Of a DNA stretch of 64,000 bases, positions 26,798 to 38,475 are shown in pieces. The DNA is from Numida meleagris. Lineage: Eukaryota > Chordata > Aves > Galliformes > Numididae. The stretch covers positions 27,723,786 through 27,787,785 of the forward strand of contig NC_034412.1 in assembly GCF_002078875.1 (NCBI RefSeq), in the 5' to 3' direction. Position 1 is the stretch's first letter. Every line of letters starts with the position of its first letter. Below the pieces are notes generated by a model. It was not told where the DNA came from. It searched no databases and saw nothing but the letters and a program-made list of their open reading frames with translations. The translations under genes were made by a program, and so were the position numbers.

Positions 26798-27815
26798 AGA
26801 AAAACAACAAGAGTACTTCTCTTTTGTTTATCATCATTCCTTTAAAAAAAAAATCACTGCAAGATTTTTGAGTTTTCTGATTGTTAGAAATGGTGATAGA
26901 AAAATAAACCTGTCTGGAAAAATTGCCACTTAAATATATCAAAGACTGCATAGAAGTAGAAACCATTTTCCTGACACTGCCATAATGTATAGGAAAATAA
27001 CTAACGCCATTGGTATGTGAATAAACTAACAAGATGCAAGTCAAGCTGTCCTGCTTCTGAAAATCTGTGATGTCTTGAAGCAATATCTAAAAATCAGTTC
27101 TCCCCCAGCAATTCACATTTAGTACGTGGTACATCAGAGAGGAACTGGCATACTTGCAAATTCTTACTTGTCCCTCATGTTTTCAAAGGCTGTGCCCACT
27201 CATCTGTGTGCAGCTGCTATTGCCTGATTCGTTCCACCTCTGAGCTTCAATTTTTGCACTTCTGCTCATGGTCCATACTCTTGATGTAAGACACTTCTCT
27301 CAAAATGGGTGCAGATTACTCATGACTGTGTAAGTCGAGTTGATGAAAGAAAAAAAACCAACACCCTAAACTGTACAAAGGAGAAAACATCATCTTTTTA
27401 AATGTTCCTGCAGCTCCAAAAATATGTCAGCCATAAACACATTGGAATAAAATTAACTCAGCTTCAACAGAAATATATATGAACTGCGTTCACAAATGAC
27501 CTCAGCAAGCCTGAACACAGAAACTGTGAGTTCATCTTACCTGGGAGAGTAGGTAATTGTATTAAAAGATAAACTGATATTCTTTAAGGAACTGTGCTCC
27601 ATTCAGGAACTGTCTCTCAAACAATAATACAGTTTAAGACAAAAAGTTGCCGAAGATTATGTAAAATTAACACTGCCCATCATAATTGTGTCTTAAAGGT
27701 CTAATATCTCAAGAGCTGTTGTACTACAGACAAAAGCTTATTCCTGTTAGTAGGGTCTTCTATGGAGTCCTCAGCATCTGTTTTTCAAAAGCAGTATGTG
27801 AACACAGTCTGGTCA

Positions 27816-27821
27816 CTGTTG
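27816..27821. repeat. Target-site duplication, left copy
   Basis: CTGTTG directly abuts the TG end of the LTR at 27822. The same six bases follow the CA end of the LTR at 28316-28321. A 6-bp duplication is the length made by alpharetroviral and related integrases. Confidence 0.85.
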
Positions 27822-27930
27822 TGTTACCTTACTACCAACTAAATCTACATGCGCGTGCTAACGAGCTACTTTCATTAGGACCATTGCCAAACAGACACCA
27901 ATATGATGATATAACAAAAGGCAAATGGCG

Positions 27931-27936
27931 TTTATT
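27931..27936 (-). terminator. LTR polyadenylation signal AATAAA
   Basis: The plus strand reads TTTATT, giving AATAAA on the LTR sense strand just before the CGCCATTT block, about 110 bp from the U5 end. This is the position expected for the R-region signal. Confidence 0.75.
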
Positions 27937-28066
27937 GGGGTCGTAAAAGCCTTTAAGTACATCTTTGTTAATACTGATAACATCTTTACCTGCGTCATTC
28001 TACCAATCCATGGTTTAGTCACGTATCCTTTGTCCAATCATTCTTTATGTCAGCATGACTTCTCCT

Positions 28067-28080
28067 GATTGGTGGGCGGG
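28067..28080 (-). promoter_or_regulatory. U3 CCAAT motif and GC box
   Basis: The plus-strand sequence GATTGGTGGGCGGG reads CCCGCCCACCAATC on the LTR sense strand. That puts a GC box and a CCAAT motif side by side in U3, upstream of the polyadenylation signal. These are typical LTR promoter elements; activity is not shown. Confidence 0.6.
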
Positions 28081-28315
28081 ATTGCTTGCTGACCAACTTG
28101 CTGTCGGTTGCACTTATCCATCCGTCCCAGGGGAGCCTTTCAGTCCAAGAAATCCAGTTAGTCCTTGAGGCCCTGGTGGTGCCGTGCATTCCTCAGATAA
28201 GTTCCTCCAAGCTGTTTACCATCTCTCCTAGGACAGTTCGTCCTTGCCCGTTACAGCATGGGGGAGGCCTACATCTCGTTACATCTTGAGTCCCCGCTTA
28301 ACACCTAATACAACA

Positions 28316-28321
28316 CTGTTG
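28316..28321. repeat. Target-site duplication, right copy
   Basis: CTGTTG here matches 27816-27821 exactly and starts immediately after the CA end of the LTR. Confidence 0.85.
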
Positions 28322-29365
28322 GTGCAAACATCTCTTCCTCTGCAGCTTCTGCCACATGAAACTGTACATCTGTATCTCACGCAAGCCCTGTGTTCATGCA
28401 AAATTCTGGAATTTCATCTTTTTCTTCACATTCTCAGTTGTCTGAAAATCTCTTTTATTATTTATGTTTAAAATATTAACTTTAATTCTCTAAAATACTG
28501 CAGAACAGGCTTTTTTACTAATGAAGTTTACTCTCCTCCCCCTGATAAGGGACATGGTCTGGTATATATGTAAACAGGAGCACTTGTCAGTACTCAGCTA
28601 CCACGACTTGGAATAAAATCCATCTATCAGCTATCTCAGTTTTGGTACCTCTGAGAGCACAGTCCCAAAAAATCAAGGGGTTTTCACAAAGCAAGTGTTG
28701 AGAGATACTAAATCATCAAACATAGCTCACTGGATTCCATTGGTGACTCTTACCAATATCAAACCAGACTCCAAACAAGAAAACTCTTGGTTGATGGCTT
28801 TCAAGAAAAACATTTAAAGGTGCCAAGTGTCAAGCAACCACTAAAGATACTCTAGCTCCCACTTCAATCTATTACACAATCATGCTTTTTTTCTAACATT
28901 AAACTCAGTGTAAAAAAAAAACCTTGACCAAAAGAGGAGGCTGCTGATCTTCAAGAAAAGCCAGCACCTCCTCTTCAGGACTAAGACTGCTGCTGGGATG
29001 ATAAAGGAAGCTTCCCCTACTAACACTGCATATATAGCAAAGATTTCCCTTACCAGAGTAATACAAATCTTTCAGCCACAATATATCTACTTATTTTTTT
29101 AATTTCCACATAATCAAAAATAGATTTGATATCTCAAAATTAGCTTCTGATCTAACATGTATAAAAGATCAAGACAAAATAGATCAAAACTTCCTAGCCG
29201 AAGATCAAAAAGGTGCTTACTTCATTCCTAACAAATCAAAACAAAAAAAACCAAATGTAGTAAACATGAAAGTATCGGGTAGTTTAGTCAAAATAGTAAG
29301 AGTCACTGAGCATGAGTTCCATAACAGCATGTATTATTATTTTTGCAAAACACAAAGTGCAAAAG

Positions 29366-29367
<2 letters not shown>

Positions 29368-29411
<44 letters not shown>
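29368..29411. repeat. Poly-A tract, 44 bp
   Basis: An uninterrupted A44 run. No AATAAA lies in the 60 bp before it and no gene-like body precedes it, so it does not look like the tail of a processed pseudogene. It may be a simple length-variable mononucleotide repeat. Confidence 0.95.
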
Positions 29412-29414
<3 letters not shown>

Positions 29415-30719
29415 ATGTAATTCACTGGGACTTGGCAAATTCTCTTGACAGAGTCCTTGGAGAAAAATAAGGTTTTACAATAAAGTATTAAAAACCACAT
29501 TAAAAAAAGATTTAAGATGGATCCCAAACTAGTTCAGAAAAAAAAGGACGATTCATGGCAGTAGGAAAAAGAAATAATAGCATTTTATACAAGAGTTGAA
29601 GAATGAACTAACATGGTTCAAGCTTTTTCAACCAGATACATTAGAGTCTAAATTTACAGTTGAACGCTGTTAATCAATTAGGTAGGGGAAATAACACCCA
29701 GTATTGTTAAATATTCCAAAAAAGCTTGATTTAACAGCATCAAATTGAGTGACACAACAATAAATACAATTTCATTTAATTTATAAAAGAAAAACCTATA
29801 GTATGTCGAACAACAATTTGTGGTAAATGAAGCATCAGATTGTGAAAGAGACAATTCAAATACATGTTGGATCTAGAGCAATGTTTTTAAATGGCATCCT
29901 TCAGTAACGTAGATAATAAAAATATCAGTATCTAACATCATGTCATTTGTTAGGAAATATTCTTCAGAAGCAGCATAGGAAAGAGAAATAGTCCTTAAAA
30001 TCCATCATACTAACAAAACTGGGAGTTCAGATTTTAAATCCTTGCTAATCTGTGTGCATTATATTTCTTTTGTTAGGGTAGTGTGCTTATATTTATTCTG
30101 TGTTAACTGCACCACATCTTCCCACTCAACCTTGTGAGACTCTTAAAAGAGGAATGTTATAGAGTAGAATAATATCCCCTGTGTATCCAAACACTCGTGG
30201 ATTTAATCTTAATTTATTTTTATATCACATCTTTAATATCCCCTAAAAAACTGAAGGGAACACATGGAAAAATATTAAGTCCACAGAATGAGAGCTGGAA
30301 CCTACAGTTCCTATAGAGTCCTCTGTCCAGGTCATCTTCCCTTGAATATAAAAGGTTTAAGGAGAAAATAAGAAAGTCAGCTAATGGATTTCTTGGCACA
30401 GCACATTTGTTTTTCCAGAGTAGCATCATTTTATATTTACATTTCATTAACAATTTTACCCTCAGAGTTCAAGTCTAATTAATTAAATGTGAAAAAAGGC
30501 CAGGTAACTTTCACCTCTTCAGCTGCAGCGTGAATTTAATCCTTGAAAAGCAAGCATATGCACCAAGTCTAGAATATAATTTTCCTATCAAAAAAAGCTA
30601 AACTCAACACAATAGCCTCCAGCTGAAATAGCCCTAGAAGCAGAGGGTGACATTTGAATCCCAGTGCAAGTACCACATACACATCAGACGTCTTAAAATT
30701 TTCTTCTTTTTAATTCTTT

Positions 30720-30739
30720 TTATTATTATTATTATTATT
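30720..30739. repeat. (ATT)n microsatellite
   Basis: Six perfect ATT units, a short simple repeat following a T-rich stretch. Confidence 0.9.
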
Positions 30740-31359
30740 TGCTTTTAGAAGCGTAGAAAGTTTCCAAGACAACAAGCTTTGACTACTTAGTTTTCTGAAA
30801 AGATTTTCATCCATGACAAAAGCATTCATAATGTTCTATGATAATTCATAGTTAAACAGTTGCAGTTCTTTTCACTCTTCATCTATAAAATAGTAGTGAT
30901 GAAGTTTTCCATTACTTATTCCTAGCATGTATTCATCCTTTTCAAAAGGAAAGGCAAAGCTACAATTGTTTCTTCTAACAAGACTGTGCTATGGCAGCAT
31001 CCTTAGCAGGTACATATAGTTTATTGGAGCAGCTATTGACAGCAACTATCGAATAGCGAAACAATGATTATAAAATATAGCTTCTCAAGAAACTTTATTC
31101 TGCAGAAGACTGATATTTGGAACACTTTTTTTTATAAATGAGGGAGCAAAGCAGCTGCAGATTTTTTTTTTAAAAAAAATAACAACATTGTTTGTATTCC
31201 AGGCATATGCTAGCTAGTATACAGTAATAGGGACAAATTGTGGCTTTCTGTGGAACTGTTTGGCAAATGTCAGATTCTGAAGAACTATGCTATCAGTAAA
31301 TAATCCTCTGGATTTGTGCACCTGCATACATGCAATATTCCAACGGCAGCCTTTAAGAA

Positions 31360-31724
31360 CTGGAGAAGAGAATGCTCTGGGGAGACCTCACTGTGGCCTT
31401 CCAGTACCTGAAGGTAGCTTACAAGGAGGAGAACCGACTTTTGCATGGTCTGATAGTGATAAGACAAGTGGGAATGGCTTTAAACTGGAAGGGGAGGTTT
31501 AGAGTAAATCTTAGGAAGAAACTTGTTACTTAGAGGGTGGTGTGGCACAGGAACAGGCTGCGTAGAGAAGCTGTGGATGTCCCATCTCTGGAGGTGCTCA
31601 AGGCCAGGTTGGATGGGGCCTTGGGCAGCCTGAGCTGCTGTGGGGCAGCCCTGCCCACTGCATGGAGGGGGGGCTGGAAATAAATGATCTTTAAGGTCAC
31701 CTCCAACCCAAGCCATTCCATGAA
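31360..31724 (+). mobile_element. CR1 LINE 3' tail, about 365 bp
   Basis: A plus-strand CR1 copy enters in the ORF2 C-terminal region (GGAGACCTCACTGTGGCCTTCCAGTACCTGAA-like block, described here only by position 31380-31412). It passes GTGGGAATGGCTTTAAACTGG and the GGTGCTCAAGGCCAGGTTGG block, then ends with CCAACCCAAGCCATTCCATGA. ORF2 is represented by only about 70 codons, with stops and indels. It is 5'-truncated as usual. Together with 16475-16668 it is the only clear plus-strand CR1 here. Confidence 0.93.
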
Positions 31725-32857
31725 CTGTGGGAGAATGGTGCAGAAATCAGTTTGTTTATTCAGCTTTTCTAGCTGTATGTACAAGATGCTCTTTTTTCCC
31801 TCTATTTTTGATAGAAAAGATGTGAATTACTCAGATATACTCACCTCCTCACCAGAACCCAGCAGGAAATATAAGAAATGAGGTCTTTAATCCAGTAGCC
31901 TGAGGCTCTGACTGGAATCAGCACTTGGTGAAAGTGAAGCTGGGGCAGACAGGCAGCCCCTTCTGAATTTAAATGCAGCACTGAGTGAAAAAGAAGTGAT
32001 TTCAATATCACCGTATTCAACAATCTGAAATAAAGTTTGCTTATAAGTTGTTGCCCTTGCCTATATAAACATGCGCGTGTACCCTCCTTGATTTAGCAAG
32101 CAGCGCTTGCTCTTCAGATTCTTTTATTACTGAAAAGAACAATTCCACTGAACTGGGGTCAGGTGAGCAGTATGGTTTCTTGCCTTCAAGGTGGCTAACC
32201 TCTTTACTTCACAAATTTGGGCGGTAAGACTGACAAGCATTTTAAACTTAGAAAAATAATGTAGCAGATTAGGAGAAGCTCAGGTCTGGTGAATGAAGGA
32301 CAGAGGAACAGTCGAAGGCAGGTGAATAGGCAACCATCACTTGGTGCCAGGTGTGAGCTCTGCTAGCAAGATGTTTTTGTGATAATGATATCTATAGTAT
32401 TTTTACTTCAGTACACCTTTAAACAAAGGCCACTGTTTTGTCACCATAACATAGAGAAGTTCAGAAACTTACATTTCAGTTATCAGAGAAAACAAGAGGT
32501 GTGTTTTATACAGTATTTTTATGCAGCTTGTCCTTCAAGCTTAAATGTTCCATACACTTTTCTTGCATTTGGCAGTATCCAGCCCCCTTTGTGCTATTTC
32601 CCAGGCATCAAAGCATACCTAATTCTCCAAAGTAGCATGCAATTCCTCCTGTGCTTCGGGGAAGGAAAAGATGTTGTAATGTCATACAAGTACACTCATC
32701 TGCTTCCAGGGTGTTTTTGCTTGAGCATGCCATCTTTGAAATGTCAGTAAGCTGCTTACCTTGAAGAAATGGCTATGTGCTATGACTCCAAATCAGGGGT
32801 CTCATAAATACAGCTAACTAGGTTATAGCATAACCGTGCACAGCAGAGAAAGAAGCA

Positions 32858-32912
32858 GGATTCTATGATCTGAAAGGACCTTTCCAGCATGACAGTCCGT
32901 ATTTCTGTTGTT
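32858..32912 (+). repeat. Possible decayed CR1 3' end
   Basis: GATTCTATGATCTGAAAGGACC followed by TTTCCAG resembles the last bases of a CR1 3' UTR on the plus strand, but no upstream CR1 sequence is preserved and no octamer array follows. Chance resemblance is quite possible. Confidence 0.3.
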
Positions 32913-35900
32913 CAAAGAAGTCAATAATGCTGCAAACATTTTATCCCTGATACATCTCTAAACATTTACCTACAGGAATGTTCCTTTTCACAGTCACCTC
33001 CCTTTGACATTTCTGCATAATGCATCTAAGAAAGATTTCTGCTTACCTTCAGTTTTCTTTTGCTGTTGCTCAAGGTCACAATTGCAGAAAATATACTTAA
33101 ATTCACATTTTGACATCTGTGAATCTGGCAGTCAAGCAGACTTGGTACCTAACCTTGCTTAAATGCAAACCATATTTCAATAAATAGCGTTTCAAATCTC
33201 CTTTAACCAACATGTTGCTTTTTACTGATAGAACCCCATGAAGACAATCCCCAATCAGAGAGATTCTTCAGAAATAGCAAAATGGAAATATGTTGGGTGG
33301 AAAGAGCCTTCTGGCTTTTATAAAGTATGTTTGTTTATAATTTAGTGTGAAAATTGTATTTTTGCATGTTTTCTTAATTGGAAAACCTGGAAATTCATAT
33401 CTGAGAAACAAATATAACCCCTACTCTTTGAAATGTAATTTAACAATATGTGTAAGTGTTCTTTTATACAAGTACTTAAAAAGAGGAAAAATAAACATCA
33501 GGACATGCTGCAGAATTTCACAACTATGTCATTTATTATATATACAGACAGAAATACAAATAGAGAACTAGGAAATACACATCAGTGGGGACAATCCCAT
33601 TTGACCTTAGGAATGGGATTTACTCCAAGTAAATTTACAATGTAAACATCAACTTTTTTAGAATTGGTTGCAAAAACTCCACAGAACTGTAAGTTCAACA
33701 TAATTATTTCTCATTAAGATGCTCTACTGAAAAAAAATGTTCAATCCACATTTTTGTTTTCCATTTCAGAATGCAGATTATGTATAAACCAAGAAGCATT
33801 ACTGATGGCTTACTTTGTTATAATACTAAACAGAATAATCAAAAATAAATATGCTAAAAAAATAGCCTACGACTAACAATACTCAGATACAACTGATCTT
33901 TCAAGTTGAAAAATGAAGGTTTTTCCATGCTGATAAGAGTTTCTTAGAGCTAGGATCAAGGCAATAGAATGAATTCCCTTATTACAGATCAGACCAGACA
34001 GCAGAAACGGTATTCCCAATGCAAGGCTCATTCCCCTCATTTGCCACTTCCTACAAAATGCTGACCACAGATACATAAACCAAAACGTCTGCCAAAGGAA
34101 ACCAGCAAACCAAAAGTGTTATGAAAACAACCCACTTCACTCTACTTTCTATTTGCAATAAAGGAAAAAAAAAAGTAACAATAAGATACATGGTCAGACA
34201 CAAGGCCTATTACTGAATGACTACTATAATATTCAATTTTCTTACAGAATAAGGAATGTTACAGAATACAACAAGGAATAAAACAGGAATAGGAATAATA
34301 AAAACAAAAGATGGATGAAAGATTTCCCTATAATTCCTATGCAGCTTGTAAACCTCAAAGAAATTATTCACAGCTATTGCTCTTTCCATTGTTTATTTTT
34401 GTCTTCAAGCCATTTAGGAGTTGTTAAAAAAATTCAGTCAGAGCTAAGGCTTTCTAAGTAATTAACATTTCATATGTAACTTTTTTTTTTTTTACCAGTG
34501 AGTTTCCCTCCAAGTCAGAGGAATCACACAGCACACAATAAATACCCCACTTAGAGCTTGTAATTGAGAGCTGTAAAACTGTATCCCAAAATACATTCTT
34601 CAGTTCTGAGTGCATTTTCCATTGCGGTATATCTGAGTTACAGAAACATTGTTGGGGCCTGTAACGCTGTAATGTGATGGAAAGTACAGCAATAGTGGTG
34701 GAGTGGCACATTCCTAGGCTGCAGCAAATGAGAACAAGTCCACATGCAGCAGCCACGGACACAGAAACAAAGAAAGAAAAACCGCTTACATTTGCAAGGA
34801 CCCAGGTAGGCAGAGATCTCTAGGGAGAAACCCTCGCCTCCACTGCCAGCCCTTAATATGAGGTCTGGGAAGGTGTGGATCCTGCCTCCACTGCATGCAC
34901 CTGAGCTCCCCTGGGTTGGCCTTGCCTTCCTACCAGGGGTGCTCAAGCACTGCCTCAGGCCATGACTTAGCATTTCTGCTACAGGGGTCCTGTTTGTGCA
35001 GGCTAAAATAGCTGACCCATAATCCAGTGTAAGCAAATAATATTAATTTTTCAAATAATCCAGTACATTGAATCTGCAGTTGTGCCATGAAAGAAAGAAA
35101 GATCAGAAAGCCTCATTTGGGTAAAACTGGTGTAAAAACAAACCACACTCAAGGATAATAACACTCCACAAAATAGGTAGCGGCATCTTTTTGGTTTCAG
35201 GTCAGGCTCGTAAAGGAAGGTTATATTTGAAATGTGGTCATTTTAAAGTAACTCGAGTAGTGGTAATATACTAAGGACTAATATTTCATTCTTTGTTCAT
35301 GTTTATGAAGTGCAAAAGTGTGACAACTGAAGGCTTTTTAACAGATGAAATATTGCCATTTGTGTGAACAACTGAAGTTTAAAATTGTATTTCTTGGTGG
35401 AGAATAGTAATCTTCTTCCTATAGTAGAAGCTACAATTTCTGGAAAAAAAAAAATGAAATAGCCAGAGGTTTCCCTAGGCAGATATAGGGAAATAAAAGA
35501 AAGTGATACAGTTTGCTTCCTGCTCATGCCCTAAGTCCTTTTATATTTCTGTCAGTCAGGAACAGAACCTCACAGCAGGTTCTGATTCTAAAATCACCAG
35601 GTGAAATTTAGTAGGATAACTTTTCTTGGACTAGCTCATGTGGAGAGCTGATTGCTAACCCCAGCATGCTTTCTCCAAAGCAGGTGGCAAAATTCATTAG
35701 TACCCGCTTTTCTTAAGGCTGCCCTTCAGCAGCAAGTTCACTGGCTTGTGCCTACAACTAACACATAAATCAATTATTCATCTGTCACTTCTGAGCTCAG
35801 ACTGCACTCCATCCTTAAAGCCTCATTGTTTTCAAAGACCTCCTAGGGATTACTAAATTTGTAGCGCAACAAAAAAAAAGAGGTTGTTTTGTTTTGGTTC

Positions 35901-36325
35901 AGCGTATAAAATTACAAGGACATTTTTAAAAGAGAGTTTGGCAGTTAAGCACTCGCTTCTCTGGAATTAGACTAAAAGGTTACTTGGGAGTATTTAGTTG
36001 AAACAAATTGCCTGCCCCTTGAGCAAGGAGTTGCAAAGAATAAAGAGAAGTGGATAAATCACAATTGTACAAATGCATTCAACAAACATTTTCATCTGCC
36101 TACACCAATCATTACATGCTTGATATCTGCAAAAACATCACAATGTTTACTGGCTAAGAAAAATGTGGTATAATGTGGTACTTGTGGGGTAACTTCTAGG
36201 AAAAGGTGGCACAAGAATAGCCTGGACAATCAGGACAAGAGCTCTAGATAGCAATAAAACAGATGGCTGGGGAAACGCTGCAAATTACAACTAAAATGTG
36301 CATATATATATATAATCTATATGGA

Positions 36326-36374
36326 TATATGTAGAAATTATTTATGTACATATAACATACAATTTCTACATATA
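36326..36374. repeat. Perfect 14-bp inverted repeat (hairpin)
   Basis: TATATGTAGAAATT at 36326-36339 is the exact reverse complement of AATTTCTACATATA at 36361-36374, with a 21-base AT-rich loop. It lies beside an (AT)n tract at 36302-36313. It may simply be an AT-rich palindrome. Confidence 0.85.
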
Positions 36375-38039
36375 GCATATACATTAACAAATAATACAGA
36401 AAAAATACAGAAAAACGTATATTGCTACATATATAGAAATCATTTGCATTGTATAAAGAAACCATGCAGAGAAATCAGAAAAACAAATGAAAAGAAGAAA
36501 TAAAGCAGAACTAAGATCTGACAGAACACTATCAGATCATGGATCAGAAGAAAAAAATTAAAAATAAATAAAGAAATAACAAAGCACTGATTGAGTATCT
36601 CAGATGAAAGTTAGTTACCTGGAAAACTGGATAGGTTTCCAGAAAATAATAAGGTGCCTTTGACCAGGTTTGTTATTTCTATTACTTATCATCAATCCAG
36701 TTTTATGATTCTCTTCCTTTGTTTCTTTCATCTCTGAATCAGCAAACAATAGCATTTTCTTTCCTTTTGTATTTTTTCATACTTCTAACATACAGTTGGA
36801 TTTTTAAATGGTCACCAGACTTCCTATTTCTTCAAAATTCTTTGTACCTACATCTTTGGGTAAAAATAGAAAGGTTATCATTTTTACATTTTGTGAAAAG
36901 TCTGAAGCTGAACAGATAGAATATTTTGCTTCTCATTAAGCAGTCAGAAATTAGCCTTAACCAATTTAATGTCCCTCAGAGCAGTTCTGGGTCATAAAAA
37001 TCCTATGCGGTTTATTACCTGACCTCTCTGACTGTCTTCCCTGCTTTGTAGTGTAGCTATATAAATGTTAACGGTCGAATTCTTCTTTTCCTTGCTCTGC
37101 ATTTTCTCTTATGTAGTCTTCCTTTTTTCCCCGATCTACAACTTCTCTGTGCAGAAACTCACTAAAAATTTCCATCATCTCGATCTCCATGTGCTGTACT
37201 TTGGTACCACTTACCATTATTGTCCTGTTTCAGTGGTGTTCATGTTTGAGTAGCCTGCCGGCAATATTCAGTCAGATAACTTTTTCTTTTAACATCAACA
37301 TACAGTGCAGGACCACAATGTAATACCATACGTTTTTTTGCATACATCTTTATTTTCATTAACAAGAAGCTACTGCTTGAAAAAGTTAGTGCCTGAAATA
37401 TTCCAGTGCTTTGTAATCAAAAATACTCCTGGCATCGTTTATGCCTCAGGCTCCAAGTTGAAACATTCATTCAAGTTATTAATAGAGGTTGCTGGTATTT
37501 TGTAGATACAGCTGTTTTATCCCAACTTTGAACTTTTTATAAAGACAAAATAATAGCATAATCAAACCTATTGAAAGCTGTGATTTTTCTCAGTATTGTT
37601 TCTTTCAATAACCTGCTCCTTGTAAGAGTCAGAATAAACTCTTTCAGTCACTCCCCAGCCTGTTATTTCCATGGGGCATGCAGCAGAAATGCCATTGGTA
37701 ACTGTCTGCGAGGATCTGAGAAAAGTAGAAGCAAAGCAAGACAGAGAACATCAATCCTAGTGAGCTAGAGGCAGGGGGGCAAAGGGTGACCATTTGAGGA
37801 GCAAGAGAAAGGGAGAATGAAGTAAGACTACCATGCCATGCAGGGACATATGCCAGGAAGCGAGAGAGGTGAAAACAAGAGGCTGATGTCCTGATGTGAA
37901 GGAGGAAAGAAAACTTGAAACTGTGCTATGAAAAAGGTAGACGGGCAAATGTGATGGACTAGGACTACTAACATTGCTTATTCATACCAATGCTACCTGA
38001 GTGCTATCCTCAGGTGGTCGCAAACCTAATCTTCATTTA

Positions 38040-38475
38040 CAGTGGGAGGGGCATTGCTCTCCCAGTTCCCACCTTCTGAACCATCTGCTTGAGGGCTGTA
38101 TGTAGAACAGTCTGAAGACTGAGGAAAGTAAGCTGTTGTATAACCTCAGCCTTCTCCTCATCTGTTCCTACTAGCCTGCCTATATTACTCACAAGGGAGG
38201 GAATGTCCTCCTGGACTTTCCTTTTCTGGTTGATGTACCTATAGCCTTTCTAATCCTTCTCTGCACCCCCTGCCAAGTCCAGTTCCAGTTGAGCCTTGGC
38301 TTTCCTGACCCCATCCCTACACAGCCTAGCAGCATCCCTATACTCCTCCCAGGTTACCTGTTCCTGTTTCTACTGCCTGTACATTTTCTTCTTGCTCTCC
38401 AGTTTGACCAGCAGATCCCAGTTCAGCTATGCTGGTCTACTGAGTTCCTTTCCTGACTTCATACACCTGGGGGTG
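38040..38475 (-). mobile_element. CR1 LINE internal fragment (no 3' end)
   Basis: Minus-strand translation gives the segment that joins the endonuclease and reverse-transcriptase domains of CR1 ORF2. Neither the RT active site nor the 3' UTR nor the octamer repeats are present at the left edge, so this piece is truncated on both sides. CR1 copies normally keep their 3' end, so an internal piece must have lost it by deletion or been moved secondarily. The edges are where protein-level similarity fades and could be off by 20-30 bp. Confidence 0.82.
38060..38400 (-). pseudogene. CR1 ORF2 linker segment remnant
   Basis: Read leftward from about 38370, one frame gives [20 protein letters not shown], then AQLELDLA, then GYRYINQKRKVQEDIPSLV, then GTDEEKAEVIQQLTFLSLQ. 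This is the conserved block just before the RT domain in avian CR1 ORF2. A TAG stop lies between AEKD and KGYRY, and another TAG precedes [10 protein letters not shown]. Apart from these stops the same frame persists for more than 100 codons without an indel, so the copy is moderately rather than extremely old. Confidence 0.82.

Larger units (their letters stand above)
20044..27815. other. AT-rich gene-free stretch
   Basis: No recognisable gene or transposon. It contains T/G-rich simple sequence at about 24178-24243 (TTTG-like units), an A/G-rich tract at 26764-26797, and an alternating purine-pyrimidine, partly palindromic stretch at about 26537-26600 with TGTATGC and GCATACA arms. The open frame at 26287-26694 (+) spans this low-complexity sequence and is not convincing as a gene. 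Confidence 0.6.
27822..28315 (-). mobile_element. Solo LTR of an avian endogenous retrovirus (494 bp)
   Basis: The element lies in minus orientation. It starts TGTTACC and ends ACAACA on the plus strand, so its ends are the expected TG...CA with short inverted termini (TGTT/AACA). It is flanked by a perfect 6-bp duplication. Read on the minus strand, U3 contains a CCAAT motif and a GC box. An AATAAA signal (27931-27936) is followed by CGCCATTT and a CATATTGGTGTC block that resembles the R/U5 region of avian alpharetrovirus-like elements. The matching duplication on both sides with no internal genes means the provirus was lost by recombination between its two LTRs. It may still act as a promoter or polyadenylation site, but nothing in the window shows such use. 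The exact family is not settled. Confidence 0.88.
28322..31359. other. AT-rich gene-free stretch
   Basis: No gene is seen. The stretch contains the 44-base A tract at 29368, the ATT microsatellite at 30720 and a T-run/A-run pair near 31163-31180. The other open frames have no recognisable similarity. Confidence 0.6.
31725..38039. other. AT-rich gene-free stretch with one GC-richer island
   Basis: No supportable gene. A possible decayed CR1 end lies at 32858-32912. A GC-richer block at about 34640-35035 stands out but is not recognised. Alternating AT sequence with a perfect 14-bp inverted repeat lies at 36302-36374. Confidence 0.6.
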
